A DNA stretch of 64,000 bases from Mesostigma viride (GCA_009746045.1 RPFO01000082.1:946677-1010676), one strand, 5' to 3'; counted from the first letter of the stretch, positions 11,685 through 23,823 are shown. The notes: a model not told the origin generated them from the letters alone. Numbers and translations: made by a program.

Positions 11685-14600
11685 GGGGTGCTGGCATGCA
11701 TAAATACGTCGGGGGGGTGCTGGCATGCATAAATACCTAGGGGGGTGCTGGCATGCATAAATACCTAGGGGGGGGTGCTGGCATGCATAAATACCTAGGG
11801 GGGGTGCTGGCATGCATAAATACCTAGGGGGGGTGCTGGCATGCATAAATACCTAGGGGGGGTGCTGGCATGCATAAATACCTAGAGGGGGTGCTGGCAT
11901 GCATAAATACCTAGGGGGGGTGCTGGCATGCATAAATACCTAGGGGGGGTGCTGGCATGCATAAATACCTAGAGGGGGTGCTGGCATGCATAAATACCGA
12001 GGGGGGGTGCTGGCATGCATAAATACCTAGGGGGGGGCTGGCATGCATAAATACATGGGGGGGTGCTGGCATGCATAAATACCTAGGGGGGGTGCTGGCA
12101 TGCATAAATACCTAGGGGGGTGCTGGCATGCATAAATACCTAGGGGGGGTGCTGGCATGCATAAATACCTAGGGGGGGTGCTGGCATGCATAAATACCTA
12201 GAGGGGGTGCTGGCATGCATAAATACCGAGGGGGGGTGCTGGCATGCATAAATACCTAGGGGGGGTGCTGGCATGCATAAATACCTAGGGGGGGTGCTGG
12301 CATGCATAAATACCTAGGGGGGGTGCTGGCATGCATAAATACCTAGGGGGGGTGCTGGCATGCATAAATACCTAGGGGGGTGCTGGCATGCATAAATACC
12401 TAGGGGGGGTGCTGGCATGCATAAATACCTAGGGGGGGTGCTGGCATGCATAAATACCTAGGGGGGGTGCTGGCATGCATAAATACCTAGGGGGGTGCTG
12501 GCATGCATAAATACCTAGGGGGGGTGCTGGCATGCATAAATACCTAGGGGGGGTGCTGGCATGCATAAATACCTAGGGGGGGTGCTGGCATGCATAAATA
12601 CCTAGGGGGGGTGCTGGCATGCATAAATACCTAGGGGGGTGCTGGCATGCATAAATACCTAGGGGGGTGCTGGCATGCATAAATACCTAGGGGGGGTGCT
12701 GGCATGCATAAATACCTAGAGGGGGTGCTGGCATGCATAAATACCGAGGGGGGGTGCTGGCATGCATAAATACCTAGGGGGGGGCTGGCATGCATAAATA
12801 CATGGGGGGGTGCTGGCATGCATAAATACCTAGGGGGGGGTGCTGGCATGCATAAATACCTAGGGGGGTGCTGGCATGCATAAATACCGAGGGGGGGTGC
12901 TGGCATGCATAAATACCTAGGGGGGGTGCTGGCATGCATAAATACCTGGGGGGGTGCTGGCATGCATAAATACCTAGGGGGGGTGCTGGCATGCATAAAT
13001 ACCGAGGGGGGGTGCTGGCATGCATAAATACCTAGGGGGGGTGCTGGCATGCATAAATACCTAGAGGGGGTGCTGGCATGCATAAATACCGAGGGGGGGT
13101 GCTGGCATGCATAAATACCTAGGGGGGGTGCTGGCATGCATAAATACCTAGGGGGGTGCTGGCATGCATAAATACCTAGGGGGGGTGCTGGCATGCATAA
13201 ATACCTAGGGGGGGTGCTGGCATGCATAAATACATGTGGGGGTGCTGGCATGCATAAATACCTAGGGGGGGTGCTGGCATGCATAAATACCTAGGGGGGG
13301 TGCTGGCATGCATAAATACCTAGGGGGGGTGCTGGCATGCATAAATACCTAGGGGGGGTGCTGGCATGCATAAATACCTAGGGGGGGTGCTGGCATGCAT
13401 AAATACCTAGGGGGGTGCTGGCATGCATAAATACCTAGGGGGGGTGCTGGCATGCATAAATACCTAGGGGGGGTGCTGGCATGCATAAATACCTAGGGGG
13501 GTGCTGGCATGCATAAATACCTAGGGGGGGTGCTGGCATGCATAAATACCTAGGGGGGGTGCTGGCATGCATAAATACCTAGGGGGGGTGCTGGCATGCA
13601 TAAATACCTAGGGGGGGGCTGGCATGCATAAATACCTAGGGGGGGTGCTGGCATGCATAAATACCGAGGGGGGGTGCTGGCATGCATAAATACCTAGGGG
13701 GGGGCTGGCATGCATAAATACGTCGGGGGGGTGCTGGCATGCATAAATACCTAGGGGGGGTGCTGGCATGCATAAATACCTAGGGGGGTGCTGGCATGCA
13801 TAAATACCTAGGGGGGGGCTGGCATGCATAAATACCTAGGGGGGGTGCTGGCATGCATAAATACCTAGGGGGGGGGCTGGCATGCATAAATACGTCGGGG
13901 GGGTGCTGGCATGCATAAATACCTAGGGGGGTGCTGGCATGCATAAATACCTAGGGGGGGTGCTGGCATGCATAAATACCTAGGGGGGGGGCTGGCATGC
14001 ATAAATACGTCGGGGGGTGCTGGCATGCATAAATACCTAGGGGGGGTGCTGGCATGCATAAATACCTAGGGGGGGTGCTGGCATGCATAAATACCTAGGG
14101 GGGGTGCTGGCATGCATAAATACCTAGGGGGGGTGCTGGCATGCATAAATACCTAGAGGGGGTGCTGGCATGCATAAATACCTAGGGGGGGTGCTGGCAT
14201 GCATAAATACCTAGGGGGGGTGCTGGCATGCATAAATACCTAGAGGGGTGCTGGCATGCATAAATACCGAGGGGGGGTGCTGGCATGCATAAATACCTAG
14301 GGGGGGGCTGGCATGCATAAATACGTGTGGGGGTGCTGGCATGCATAAATACCTAGGGGGGGTGCTGGCATGCATAAATACCTAGAGGGGGTGCTGGCAT
14401 GCATAAATACCTAGGGGGGGTGCTGGCATGCATAAATACCTAGGGGGGGTGCTGGCATGCATAAATACCTAGAGGGGGTGCTGGCATGCATAAATACCGA
14501 GGGGGGGTGCTGGCAAGCATAAATACCTAGGGGGGGTGCTGGCATGCATAAATACCGAGGGGGGGTGCTGGCATGCATAAATACCGAGGGGGGGTGCTGG

Positions 14601-16100
14601 CATGAATAAATACCTAGGGGGGGTGCTGGCATGCATAAATACCTAGGGGGGTGCTGGCATGCATAAATACCTAGGGGGGGTGCTGGCATGCATAAATACC
14701 TAGGGGGGGTGCTGGCATGCATAAATACCTTGGGGGGGGTGCTGGCATGCATAAATACCTAGGGGGGTGCTGGCATGCATAAATACCTAGGGGGGGTGCT
14801 GGCATGCATAAATACCTAGGGGGGGTGCTGGCATGCATAAATACCTAGGGGGGGTGCTGGCATGCATAAATACCTAGGGGGGGTGCTGGCATGCATAAAT
14901 ACCTAGAGGGGGTGCTGGCATGCATAAATACCTAGGGGGGTGCTGGCATGCATAAATACCTAGGGGGGGTGCTGGCATGCATAAATACCTAGAGGGGGTG
15001 CTGGCATGCATAAATACCGAGGGGGGGTGCTGGCATGCATAAATACCTAGGGGGGGGGCTGGCATGCATAAATACATGTGGGGGTGCTGGCATGCATAAA
15101 TACCTAGGGGGGGTGCTGGCATGCATAAATACCTAGAGGGGGTGCTGGCATGCATAAATACCGAGGGGGGGTGCTGGCATGCATAAATACCTAGGGGGGG
15201 TGCTGGCATGCATAAATACATGTGGGGGGTGCTGGCATGCATAAATACCTAGGGGGGGTGCTGGCATGCATAAATACCGAGGGGGGGTGCTGGCATGCAT
15301 AAATACCTAGGGGGGGGTGCTGGCATGCATAAATACCTAGAGGGGGTGCTGGCATGCATAAATACCGAGGGGGGGTGCTGGCATGCATAAATACCTAGGG
15401 GGGGTGCTGGCATGCATAAATACCTAGAGGGGGTGCTGGCATGCATAAATACCGAGGGGGGGTGCTGGCATGCATAAATACCTAGGGGGGGGGCTGGCAT
15501 GCATAAATACATGGGGGGGTGCTGGCATGCATAAATACCTAGGGGGGGTGCTGGCATGCATAAATACCTAGGGGGGGTGCTGGCATGCATAAATACCTAG
15601 GGGGGGTGCTGGCATGCATAAATACCTAGGGGGGTGCTGGCATGCATAAATACCTAGGGGGGGTGCTGGCATGCATAAATACCTAGAGGGGTGCTGGCAT
15701 GCATAAATATACCTAGGGGGGTGCTGGCATGCATAAATACCTAGGGGGGGTGCTGGCATGCATAAATACCTAGGGGGGGTGCTGGCATGCATAAATACCT
15801 AGGGGGGGTGCTGGCATGCATAAATACCTAGGGGGGGGTGCTGGCATGCATAAATACCTAGGGGGGGTGCTGGCATGCATAAATACCTAGGGGGGGTGCT
15901 GGCATGCATAAATACCTAGAGGGGGTGCTGGCATGCATAAATACCGAGGGGGGGTGCTGGCATGCATAAATACCTAGGGGGGGTGCTGGCATGCATAAAT
16001 ACGTCGGGTGGGGTGCTGGCATGCATAAATACCTAGGGGGGTGCTGGCATGCATAAAAACCTAGGGGGGGTGCTGGCGTGCATAAATACCTAGGGGGGGG

Positions 16101-16290
16101 GCTGCCATTCGTACCTTTTTTTCTTTTTTATTTTTAAGCCGGCCTGGGCAGCGGCGGCGGGTGGACGAAAACTGATAGCGTTCCCGTTTGTGCATCCCGT
16201 GACCACCGGCCACCAAACGGAGGCACGACACCAAGGCAGATCAAGCACCAAAGGAAGCAGCAAGGACGTTGACGTTATTAACCAAGAATG
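16101..16290 (+). repeat. spacer cassette 4, shorter variant
   Basis: Begins GCTGCCATTCG directly after the G run, without the TTCA start, and has small deletions around TTTTTAAGCCGGCC. The remaining ~150 bp matches the earlier cassettes. Confidence 0.93.
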
Positions 16291-16818
16291 GGGGTGCTGG
16301 CATGCATAAATACCTAGGGGGGGTGCTGGCATGCATAAATACCTAGGGGGGTGCTGGCATGCATAAATACCTAGGGGGGGGGCTGGCATGCATAAATACC
16401 TAGGGGGGGTGCTGGCATGCATAAATACCTAGGGGGGGGGCTGGCATGCATAAATACGTCGGGGGGGTCGCTGGCATGCATAAATACGTCGGGTGGGGTG
16501 CTGGCATGCATAAATACCTAGGGGGGGTGCTGGCATGCATAAATACCTAGGGGGGGGGCTGGCATGCATAAATACCTAGGGGGGGGGCTGGCATGCATAA
16601 ATACCTAGGGGGGTGCTGGCATGCATAAATACCTAGGGGGGGGGCTGGCATGCATAAATACGTCGGGGGGTCGCTGGCATGCATAAATACCTAGGGGGGG
16701 TGCAGGCATGCATAAATACCGAGGGGGGGTGCTGGCATGCATAAATACCTAGGGGGGTGCTGGCATGCATAAATACCTAGGGGGGGGTGCTGGCATGCAT
16801 AAATACCTAGGGGGGGGG

Positions 16819-17009
16819 CTGCCATTCGTACCTTTTTTTCTTTTTTTATTTTTAAGCCGGCCTGGGGCAGCGGCGGCGGGTGGAGGAAAACTGATAGCGT
16901 TCCCGTTTGTGCATCCCGTGACCACCGGCCACCAAACGGAGGCACGACACCATGGCGGATCAAGCACCAAAGGAAGCAGCAAGGACGTTGACGTTATTAA
17001 CCAAGAATG
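16819..17009 (+). repeat. spacer cassette 5, shorter variant
   Basis: Same short form as the cassette at 16101 with a few substitutions, such as GGTGGAGG for GGTGGACG and CATGGCGG for CAAGGCAG. Confidence 0.93.
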
Positions 17010-17753
17010 GGGGTGCTGGCATGCATAAATACGTCGGGTGGGGTGCTGGCATGCATAAATACCTAGGGGGGGTCGCTGGCATGCATTAATACGTCGGGTG
17101 GGGTGCTGGCATGCATAAATACCGAGGGGGGGTGCTGGCATGCATAAATACATGTGGGGGGTGCTGGCATGCATAAATACCGAGGGGGGGTGCTGGCATG
17201 GATTAATACGTCGGGTGGGGTGCTGGCATGCATAAATACCTAGGGGGGGTCGCTGGCATGCATTAATACGTCGGGTGGGGTGCTGGCATGCATAAATACC
17301 GAGGGGGGGGCTGGCATGCATAAATACATGTGGGGGGTGCTGGCATGCATAAATACCGAGGGGGGGTGCTGGCATGGATTAATACGTCGGGGGGGGTGCT
17401 GGCATGCATAAATACCGAGGGGGGGTGCTGGCATGCATAAATACATGTGGGGGGTGCTGGCATGCATAAATACCGAGGGGGGGTGCTGGCATGCATAAAT
17501 ACCTAGGGGGGGTGCTGGCATGCATAAATACCTAGGGGGGGTGCTGGCATGCATAAATACCGAGGGGGGGTGCTGGCATGCATAAATACCGAGGGGGGGT
17601 GCTGGCATGCATAAATACCTAGGGGGGGTGCTGGCATGCATAAATACCTAGGGTGGGGTGCTGGCATGCATAAATACCGAGGGGGGGTGCTGGCATGCAT
17701 AAATACCTAGGGGGGGGTGCTGGCATGCATGAAAAAAGGTGGTGGGGTGCTGG

Positions 17754-18227
17754 CATGCATAAATACATGTGGTGTGGTGCCGCCATGCATAAATACATGT
17801 GCCAGCAAACCTGAGCTGCAAGGGAGCGAGAAAACCAAGAAAAAAAGCACGCAACACACCACGCGTCGTACCTTTTTATAGATGTTTCTTTTTTTTTATG
17901 GGGCCGGCCGGGGGCGGCGGTGCCGGCAAAAATGAAGCTAGTGACACCGCGCAGATGACGCCGTGAACATGTCGCGTTGTACCGTAGAAGATACGAACAA
18001 AAAACAAAACACGAAAAAAGAGAGGCGGACCGCATATGACAGGGACGAAAAAAAGTCAGACACACAGCCTGTGTTATCTGGCATGCATAAATACATGTGG
18101 TGTGGTGCCGGCATGCATAAATACATGTGCCAGCAAACCTGAGCTGCAAGGGAGCGAGAAAACCAAGAAAAAAAGCACGCAACACACCACGCGTCGTACC
18201 TTTTTATAGATGTTTCTTTTTTTTTAT
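17754..18227 (+). repeat. direct duplication at the right edge of the satellite
   Basis: A ~147-bp block (ATACATGTGCCAGC through ACGCGTCGTACC and a T-rich tract) occurs at 17754-17899 and 18080-18227. About 180 bp of unique sequence separates the copies. Each copy starts in diverged satellite units with CATGTGG. Confidence 0.9.
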
Positions 18228-18236
18228 CCTTGTCCT

Positions 18237-18379
18237 TCGGGGCAGCGGCGGCGGGTGGAAGAAAACTGATAGCGTTGTTGTGCATCCCGTGACCACCGGC
18301 CACCAAACGGAGGCACGACACCAAGGCAGATCAAGCACCAAAGGAAGCAGCAAAACATCAACGTTAGTAACCAAGAATG
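18237..18379 (+). repeat. diverged spacer-like sequence outside the array
   Basis: From CAGCGGCGGCGGGTGG to ACCAAGAATGGG this matches the spacer cassettes but is followed by unique DNA instead of satellite. It may be the ancestral flank from which the cassettes arose. Confidence 0.85.
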
Positions 18380-18960
18380 GGAGCCGGGGGAAAGATCATA
18401 CGGCGCTGCCATGGCAAGAAAACCCAGCAACCCAGCAACGCAGCTATGGCGCAACCCAGAAACGAAAACATTTGCGACAGCCTGCTTCAATAATGCTTGG
18501 ATTCACACAAATGAACAAGTGGGGCTTACCAATCCAATCGATGGTCTCGGCTTGCTCGCAAATCCCTGCAACCAAACGAGAACCGACAAAAACACTCACA
18601 CTCCCCCGTCAGCGACCGGCACCACGACACCAAAAAAGCGACGAAATTATCTGTCTCACACTCCCCCGTCATCGAGCTGCTTGTGGACAACTATCTGTCA
18701 AAAGCATCCATGTACATACACCGCCATTGCTCACCTCTTTTCACACTCTTCGGCTGCACACAATGGCGTTGCTCAGTCGAATATGGCTGTCGGGTTGCTA
18801 ATATCGTTGTCACTTTCGGCCGATGTCGCGAATACCCGCCGTTGATGCTCGGGTGCAAGGTGCATCCACGGTGTCGGTCTTCCAGGAGGGCTGGAAAGCG
18901 CCAACGCAGCACCTGCAATTCAAATTCCCTGGTGCTGGTATGCCGACGCGCAAATGGAAT
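18380..18960. other. unassigned sequence
   Basis: Frames of up to ~200 residues cross this stretch on the plus strand but show no recognisable domain. I see no RNA gene. Confidence 0.35.
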
Positions 18961-19043
18961 GGCGCGGCGCCTAAAAGGCGCCGCGCGCGGGAAAAAAATT
19001 TACGCGCCAAACGATATGGCGCGGCGCCGGGACGGCGCCGCGC
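18961..19043. repeat. two GC-rich hairpins
   Basis: Arms GCGCGGCGCC and GGCGCCGCGC flank the loop TAAAA (18962-18986) and again the loop GGGAC (19019-19043). The arms are perfect and identical between the hairpins while the loops differ. Further GGCGCC/GGCGCTG motifs follow to 19170, including GCGCCATATATGGCGC. Confidence 0.85.
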
Positions 19044-19266
19044 TGAAAAATACTTGCAGTCGCAACTGTGACGTGGCGCTGCAGACCACACGGTAGGGAA
19101 TTCGCAGCGCCATATATGGCGCCACGCCGACTCCTGACGCCGTGTGGCGCCACATGGACGCGGCGCTGCACACAGCTCGAGCCCATTTTTTCACATTCCT
19201 GCTACCTGATTGGACGCCTGGCGGAGGAAGCTTTTCACGGCGCGACGCCGAGGGGCTTCAAAAACG

Positions 19267-19444
19267 TATATAAGCAGGCAAAATTTCTCCGAAATTTAAT
19301 GAACGAGCGCGACGCGGAGACCATGCTAGTGTGCGGAACTGGTGAACCACACCGGTACGGGACAGATTCTTGGCTGATCCTCGTAGTACCTCGTGAACAC
19401 GTCTAGTAGGCCCGGGTTCAACTCCCGTCGTAACATTTTTTTTT
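19267..19444 (+). ncRNA. possible Pol III transcription unit
   Basis: A TATATAAG box at 19267-19274 is followed by ~160 bases containing GGTTCAACTCC, a match to the Pol III B-box and tRNA T-arm, and then nine T at 19436-19444. I could not fold the stretch into a full tRNA because no matching acceptor strand is found. It may be a tRNA pseudogene, a SINE-like element or another small RNA. Confidence 0.3.
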
Positions 19445-19935
19445 GGGTTGGTGTGGCAAGCCTATAAAGCAATCCGCAAACCACTACACGGCTGGTAAGA
19501 TTTAATATAATAGCAACCTAATAGCTATATCAAAAATGTTTATGGGCATGGAAATTTTTAATATGTTGATATTAGACTGCAATGAAACGAATATGCAACC
19601 TGCCCCCCTATGTTTAATACAATTATTATTATTATTTGTGGCATGAATATAATAATTGTGTGAAATACAATGCTATGTGCAATATATTGCTGGTATGCCA
19701 TGCAATTGTAACCAACAGGTGCAAGACCAAAAGGCGTCTTCAGGGCCCACCTGCTGCGAACAAGAGCTATGGCGGCAAGAGGTGCGTGCAGGGTTACGGA
19801 TTTACGGGGTTGTTGACCACCAAATTTGTTGTTACGTGTGTTATGGAAACATTTCAGTCGAATTTCTGGGTTCCAACGGTCGTTAAGGTTATAAAAAGTG
19901 CGTTGGGATTCGGAAATTCACATCCTGGCGTGTAA
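19445..19935. other. unassigned AT-rich sequence
   Basis: No recognised gene. A short ATT trinucleotide run lies near 19622. A degenerate palindrome (CCAACGGTCGTTAA) lies at 19873-19886. Confidence 0.4.
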
Positions 19936-19939
19936 AAAA

Positions 19940-20490
19940 TGCAGGTGTTGGCGAGTTTTCGGCCCGCTTTCAGGGGTCCAACGGCCGTTGGGTGTCTAAA
20001 ATGCATGCGTTAGCGTGTTTCCGGCCCGCTTTCAGGGGCCCAACGGCCGTTGGACGTCGAAAATGCATGTGTTGGCGTGTTTTCGGCCCGCTTTCAGGGG
20101 TCCAACGGCCGTTGGGTGTCGAAAATGCATGTAAAGGGCGTGTTTCAGGCCCACTTTCAGGGGTCCAACGGCCGTTGGGTGTAGAAAATGCATGTGTTGG
20201 CGTGTTTTCGGCCCGCTTTCAGGGGTCCAACGGCCGTTGGGTGTCGAAAATGCATGTGTTGGCGTGTTTCAGGCCCACTTTCAGGGGTCCAACGGCCGTT
20301 GGGTGTCGAAAATGCATGTGTTGGCGTGTTTTCGGCCCGCTTTCTGGGGTCCAACGGCCGTTGGGTGTCGAAAATGCATGTGTTGGCGTGTTTCAGGCCC
20401 ACTTTCGGGGGTCCAACGGCCGTTGGGTGTCGAAAATGCATGTGTTGGCGTGTTTCAGGCGTACTTTCAGGGGTCCAACGGCCGTTGGGA
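19940..20490 (+). repeat. nine-copy ~62-bp tandem repeat with palindromes
   Basis: The unit includes GAAAATGCATGTGTTGGCGT, GTTTCAGGCCCACTTTCAGG or GTTTTCGGCCCGCTTTCAGG, and the palindrome CCAACGGCCGTTGG. Palindromes start at 19978, 20040, 20102, 20165, 20227, 20289, 20351, 20413 and 20475. Two subtypes partly alternate. The array ends about 70 bp before the first ATG of the next gene and could lie in its promoter, 5' UTR or a 5' intron. Confidence 0.93.
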
Positions 20491-20558
20491 CCTACAAATT
20501 GGGTAATTGTTGGAAAGCAATAATTTGATAAAAAGTCAAAACTTCGTCTGGATTCTGT

Positions 20559-23500
20559 ATGCGCGCGGATGCAGGTGAAGCGCACAACAAAGACCTAAGT
20601 CTCAAGTACGTCGAGATCAAGGGCAACCAACTTGCCCTCGACATGGCCAGCGCAATGGAATACTTGCTGAAGGACAACAATCACAAGACTGAAAACACGA
20701 AAACTGCAGTAGGCTTGAGGGCGCTTGAGCGGCTGCCAGGTGCGGTTGTGAAGGTTATGGGGAAACAGTACCGCCCTGCGCTGAAAAGAAAGGCGTCGGA
20801 GTCCTTCGCTCAGGAGGTTGTCGCTAATATCGTGCAAGGTTTCCAGGAATTGGGCAAGTCGGATGAGCACAGGAACGCGAAGTGCGCTGTGCTGTCAATG
20901 TGCTTGGGAAAGGACGGCATGAACAATCAAGGGCATTGCACTCTCGCGCGGCTGCTTCACGTCACGCCCAAGGATATCCAGACCGCAAGGGGAATGAGGA
21001 TGGGGGGCGACCTTCCCGCCCTGAAGGCGCCCCCTCGTGCTTTACGGTCGGACAAGTTTCCGGAGGAGGTCAAAGACATCGTCGGGAGTTACTGGTTGTC
21101 AGACCTAAACACGAGGGCGTCTCCCAACCATAAGGACGTGGTCAATGAGTTCGAAAGGAAGGGAAACGCCAGGATCCTCATTTCCTCCCAGGGCGGAAGG
21201 TACTATTTGGACTCGCTTGAAACGATTTACAAGCGGTTCTGTTCTGACGCGTCGCCGTACAAGGGAGGTATCGTGACGACTGCGGACGGGACAAGGTACA
21301 AGGTGGGGTACACGAAGTTCGTGGAGTTCATGCCCAAGTGCGTAAAGGGCGTGTGGAAGGACCGGGACTTGTGCGCATGCGAAAAGCACGTCGTCTTCGA
21401 GTCTCTGCTCTCTGCCTTCGCCAAAGGCGTCAAGGAGTTGAAGAGCACGCTGGAGATCGAGGAGAGGGAGGGTATCCCTTCCGTGCCTGACAATGCCCAT
21501 GATTTCGTTCGACGTTTCACCTGCCACAGGGCTGAGAGGGGGGAGGGGGGCAAGGAGGGGGGAGGACGGGCGGCCCGTTCGTTAACGTCCCAATGAACTG
21601 CTTGGAAGGGACGTGCAACGAGTGTGGGATTTCCGAGTTCATCGTGACGGACCAGATGAAGGGGTGGACAAAGAAGTACACGTGGTTCGACTTCATAAAG
21701 GAGGGCACAGCGCCCCGTGGGACGGTAAGCATGTATATTTGCATCGTTGAATATATATATGTAGACTTTCATACTTCCAACGGCCGTTGGCGTTGGGAAA
21801 TTCCCAGCTGCTGACTTCCATTCTTCGGTCAATCCATGGTGCGCGGGCATGTATATTTGCATCGTTGAATATATATATGTAGACTTTCATACTTCCAACG
21901 GCCGTTGGCGTTGGGAAATTCCCAGCTGCTGACTTCCATTCTTCGGTCAATCCATGGTGCGCGGGTGTGTTGTGTTGCAGGAGGAGGATGTGGCGCCGCA
22001 AATGAACCTGCAGCAAAAACTCATCAAGTCAACCCTCTCGGAGCTCCATGAACTCATTACGGCGCGCTTCCCGGAATTCGCCATTCACGTCCATACATGG
22101 GCCTGGCAGCACCACGCTTACAAGGAGTGCATTGACGTGATGCCGCTGGGAACGGTGGTGGTCCTGATGGACTACTCGGAGAACTATTCGGACCACCTGC
22201 AGAAACAGTTGCAGGCGCAGTACTGGTACCCAAGTAGTTACGTCCTGATGCCGGTGATCGTGATGTACCGTGATCCCGTATCGCTGGAAATCAAAAGGGT
22301 GAAGCACGATTACATGGGGAAGGACGTACCGAGGAATGCCCAGACCCTGGAGTTCGTGATGAAGAATACCCTTAACGTGCTGAGGGAGGAGGGGGTGGAG
22401 GTGAGGAACTGGATCAGTTGGTCCGACAACTGTAAGGAGCAGTTCCAATCCCGGTATGTGTTGGCGATGGCTGCGGACCTGCTCGAGGCCGACCCCGACT
22501 TGGAATCATTGGAGTGGAACTACTCGTGTGCAGGACATGGGAAGGGGGAGTCGGACGGGGAGGGGGGGACGGTCAAAAGCATCCTCAAAAGAGCGCAGAT
22601 GCAGGAGGACAATCGGAACCTGAATACGGTGGAGGCACTGGTGGCCTACCTGAACCGGGATTGGAGAACCGGCAAAGACTCGAGTCGACCATCGGCACAA
22701 TCGGACGTGGTTCGACGGGCATTTCTTCTCGATAACGTAAGTAAAGACAGTTGCTTTCTGGTGGTCAAGTGCAGTTCTATAATTTGTCTCTGGTTACACT
22801 TTACAGAGGACAGCTTCCTTGATGCAGTTTGAAGTTTCATAAGGCCAACGGCCGTTGGAGCTGGAAAATCGTATAATTGTTGAGTGCCAACGGCCGTTGG
22901 AGTTGAGAAATGTACTTATATAAAGTTTCCAAGGGCCAACGGCCGTTGGAGTTGGGAAATCTTATAATTGTTGAGTGCCAACGGCCGTTGGAGTTGGGAA
23001 ATGTGCTGTGATGTTGTTTCATGGATTTACAATTGCAGATTCTCACGTCCGGTAAGGAGCGAGGCCCGATCCGAGATATCTCCACGGCACACCAGTGGCG
23101 ACTGGACAAAAAGGGCGAGCGGGTCGAGGTGGTAAAGCTCAGGCGTTTTTCATGCTTCAGTTGTGCGGAGTGCCGAGAGGGCAAGTGGACGACATGCCCA
23201 AACGATTGGAGCAGCTCGTCGTGGACTGTAAAACTCCAGGCGAGTAAGTCGCGGAACCCCACGCGATATCCGGGAACCCGCCTGAACCACGTTCAAACGG
23301 CAAGAAACGAGTTGGGGCGTGGTTTGCAGGAGGGGGAGGCCGTCGCAGTCGCATCTGAGAGGGGGCACAAGGACCATGTGCCCGACCACCCGTACTGGTT
23401 GGCGAAAGTTGTTCGAGTCGCCCACCAACTCGACAAGGATGAGTGTTTAAACAAACATACAGGGGGGGGGGCGAGGTTTTTAAGAAAGGCAACTGGGTAA

Positions 23501-23823
23501 TGTACGTAAAATACTTCGAGAGGTGCTCCTCCTCCGGATCGGACGCCCGACGCTTCTTCTGGAACCCAGACGACCGAGAACCCTTAACTGCAATCGTGTG
23601 CTACCTGAGCGTCGCAAAGGTCACGAAGGGCAAGTGGGAAGGACATCCGGACAACACGCGACAGGGCTGGTTCACAATTGCGAAGAAGGTGGACGCCGAA
23701 ATTACGGTACGTCATTCCAAACATTACTGTGTAAAATTGGTGTTTGTATGTCGCATGTGTTTTTTTGTCGACGGTCGTTCACCTTACTAATGTTACATAC
23801 AGGGCAATCAGCCTATACTTTAG
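20559..23823 (+). CDS. multi-exon gene with DDE/RNase-H-like core
   Basis: Exons 20559-21724, 21981-22736, 23039-23706 and 23803-23823; all three introns are phase 0. The start may instead be an exon after GATGCAG at 20573. Visible parts: an N-terminal region (~330 residues) with no recognised fold; a CxxC pair (CLEGTCNECG); a core with MDYSENY, then WSDNCKEQF, then AGHGKGESDG; a Cys-rich stretch CFSCAECREGKWTTCPN; and a C-terminal part (HPYWLAKV, GNWVMYVKYFERC). The spaced D..EN, SDN..QF and HGKG..DG motifs recall a widespread uncharacterised family in animals and protists that I take to be transposase-derived. I infer this and cannot prove it. Two frame breaks at G runs (21537-21570 and 23462-23471) interrupt the reading frame; they may be sequence errors or pseudogenisation. 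Confidence 0.55.
21725..21980 (+). other. intron 1, tandemly duplicated
   Basis: Donor GTAAGC, acceptor TTGTGTTGCAG, 256 bases, phase 0. It holds two copies of a 118-bp unit (starting 21731 and 21849), each with CCAACGGCCGTTGG (21777, 21895). Confidence 0.8.
22737..23038 (+). other. intron 2 with four palindromes
   Basis: Donor GTAAGTAAAG, acceptor TTTACAATTGCAG, 302 bases, phase 0. CCAACGGCCGTTGG starts at 22846, 22887, 22936 and 22978. The ~90-bp pair of palindromes is itself duplicated, sharing TATAATTGTTGAGTG. Confidence 0.8.
23707..23802 (+). other. intron 3
   Basis: Donor GTACGTCATT, acceptor TACATACAG, 96 bases, phase 0, with a branch-point-like TTACTAAT about 17 bases before the acceptor. 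The last exon would add GNQPIL and a stop. Confidence 0.55.

Larger units (their letters stand above)
6175..17760 (+). repeat. 28-29 bp satellite array
   Basis: Several hundred head-to-tail copies of a unit made of ATAAATACCTAG, a run of 5-9 G, then TGCTGGCATGC. Length varies mainly in the G run. Recurrent variants replace CCTAG by CCGAG, CATGTG or CGTCG, or TGC by GGC, and occur in patches, pointing to unequal exchange of blocks. Each unit has a GCATGC palindrome, an ATGCAT and an ATAAATA motif. Frames reading Met-His-Ala-Ser-Thr-Pro are repeat by-products. The array is interrupted by five spacer cassettes. Confidence 0.97.

Noticed and set aside
6175-17760. CRISPR-like array of ~29-bp repeats
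   Set aside because: Units are head-to-tail with no unique spacers between them; this is a satellite in eukaryotic DNA.
19300-19444. A complete tRNA (including a selenocysteine tRNA)
   Set aside because: Only the T-arm/B-box fits; no complementary acceptor strand or anticodon arm could be found.
23244-23329. An extra intron (GTAAGT...TTTGCAG) in the third coding exon
   Set aside because: Splice signals look good, but the joined frame meets a TGA after nine codons; the unspliced frame continues better.
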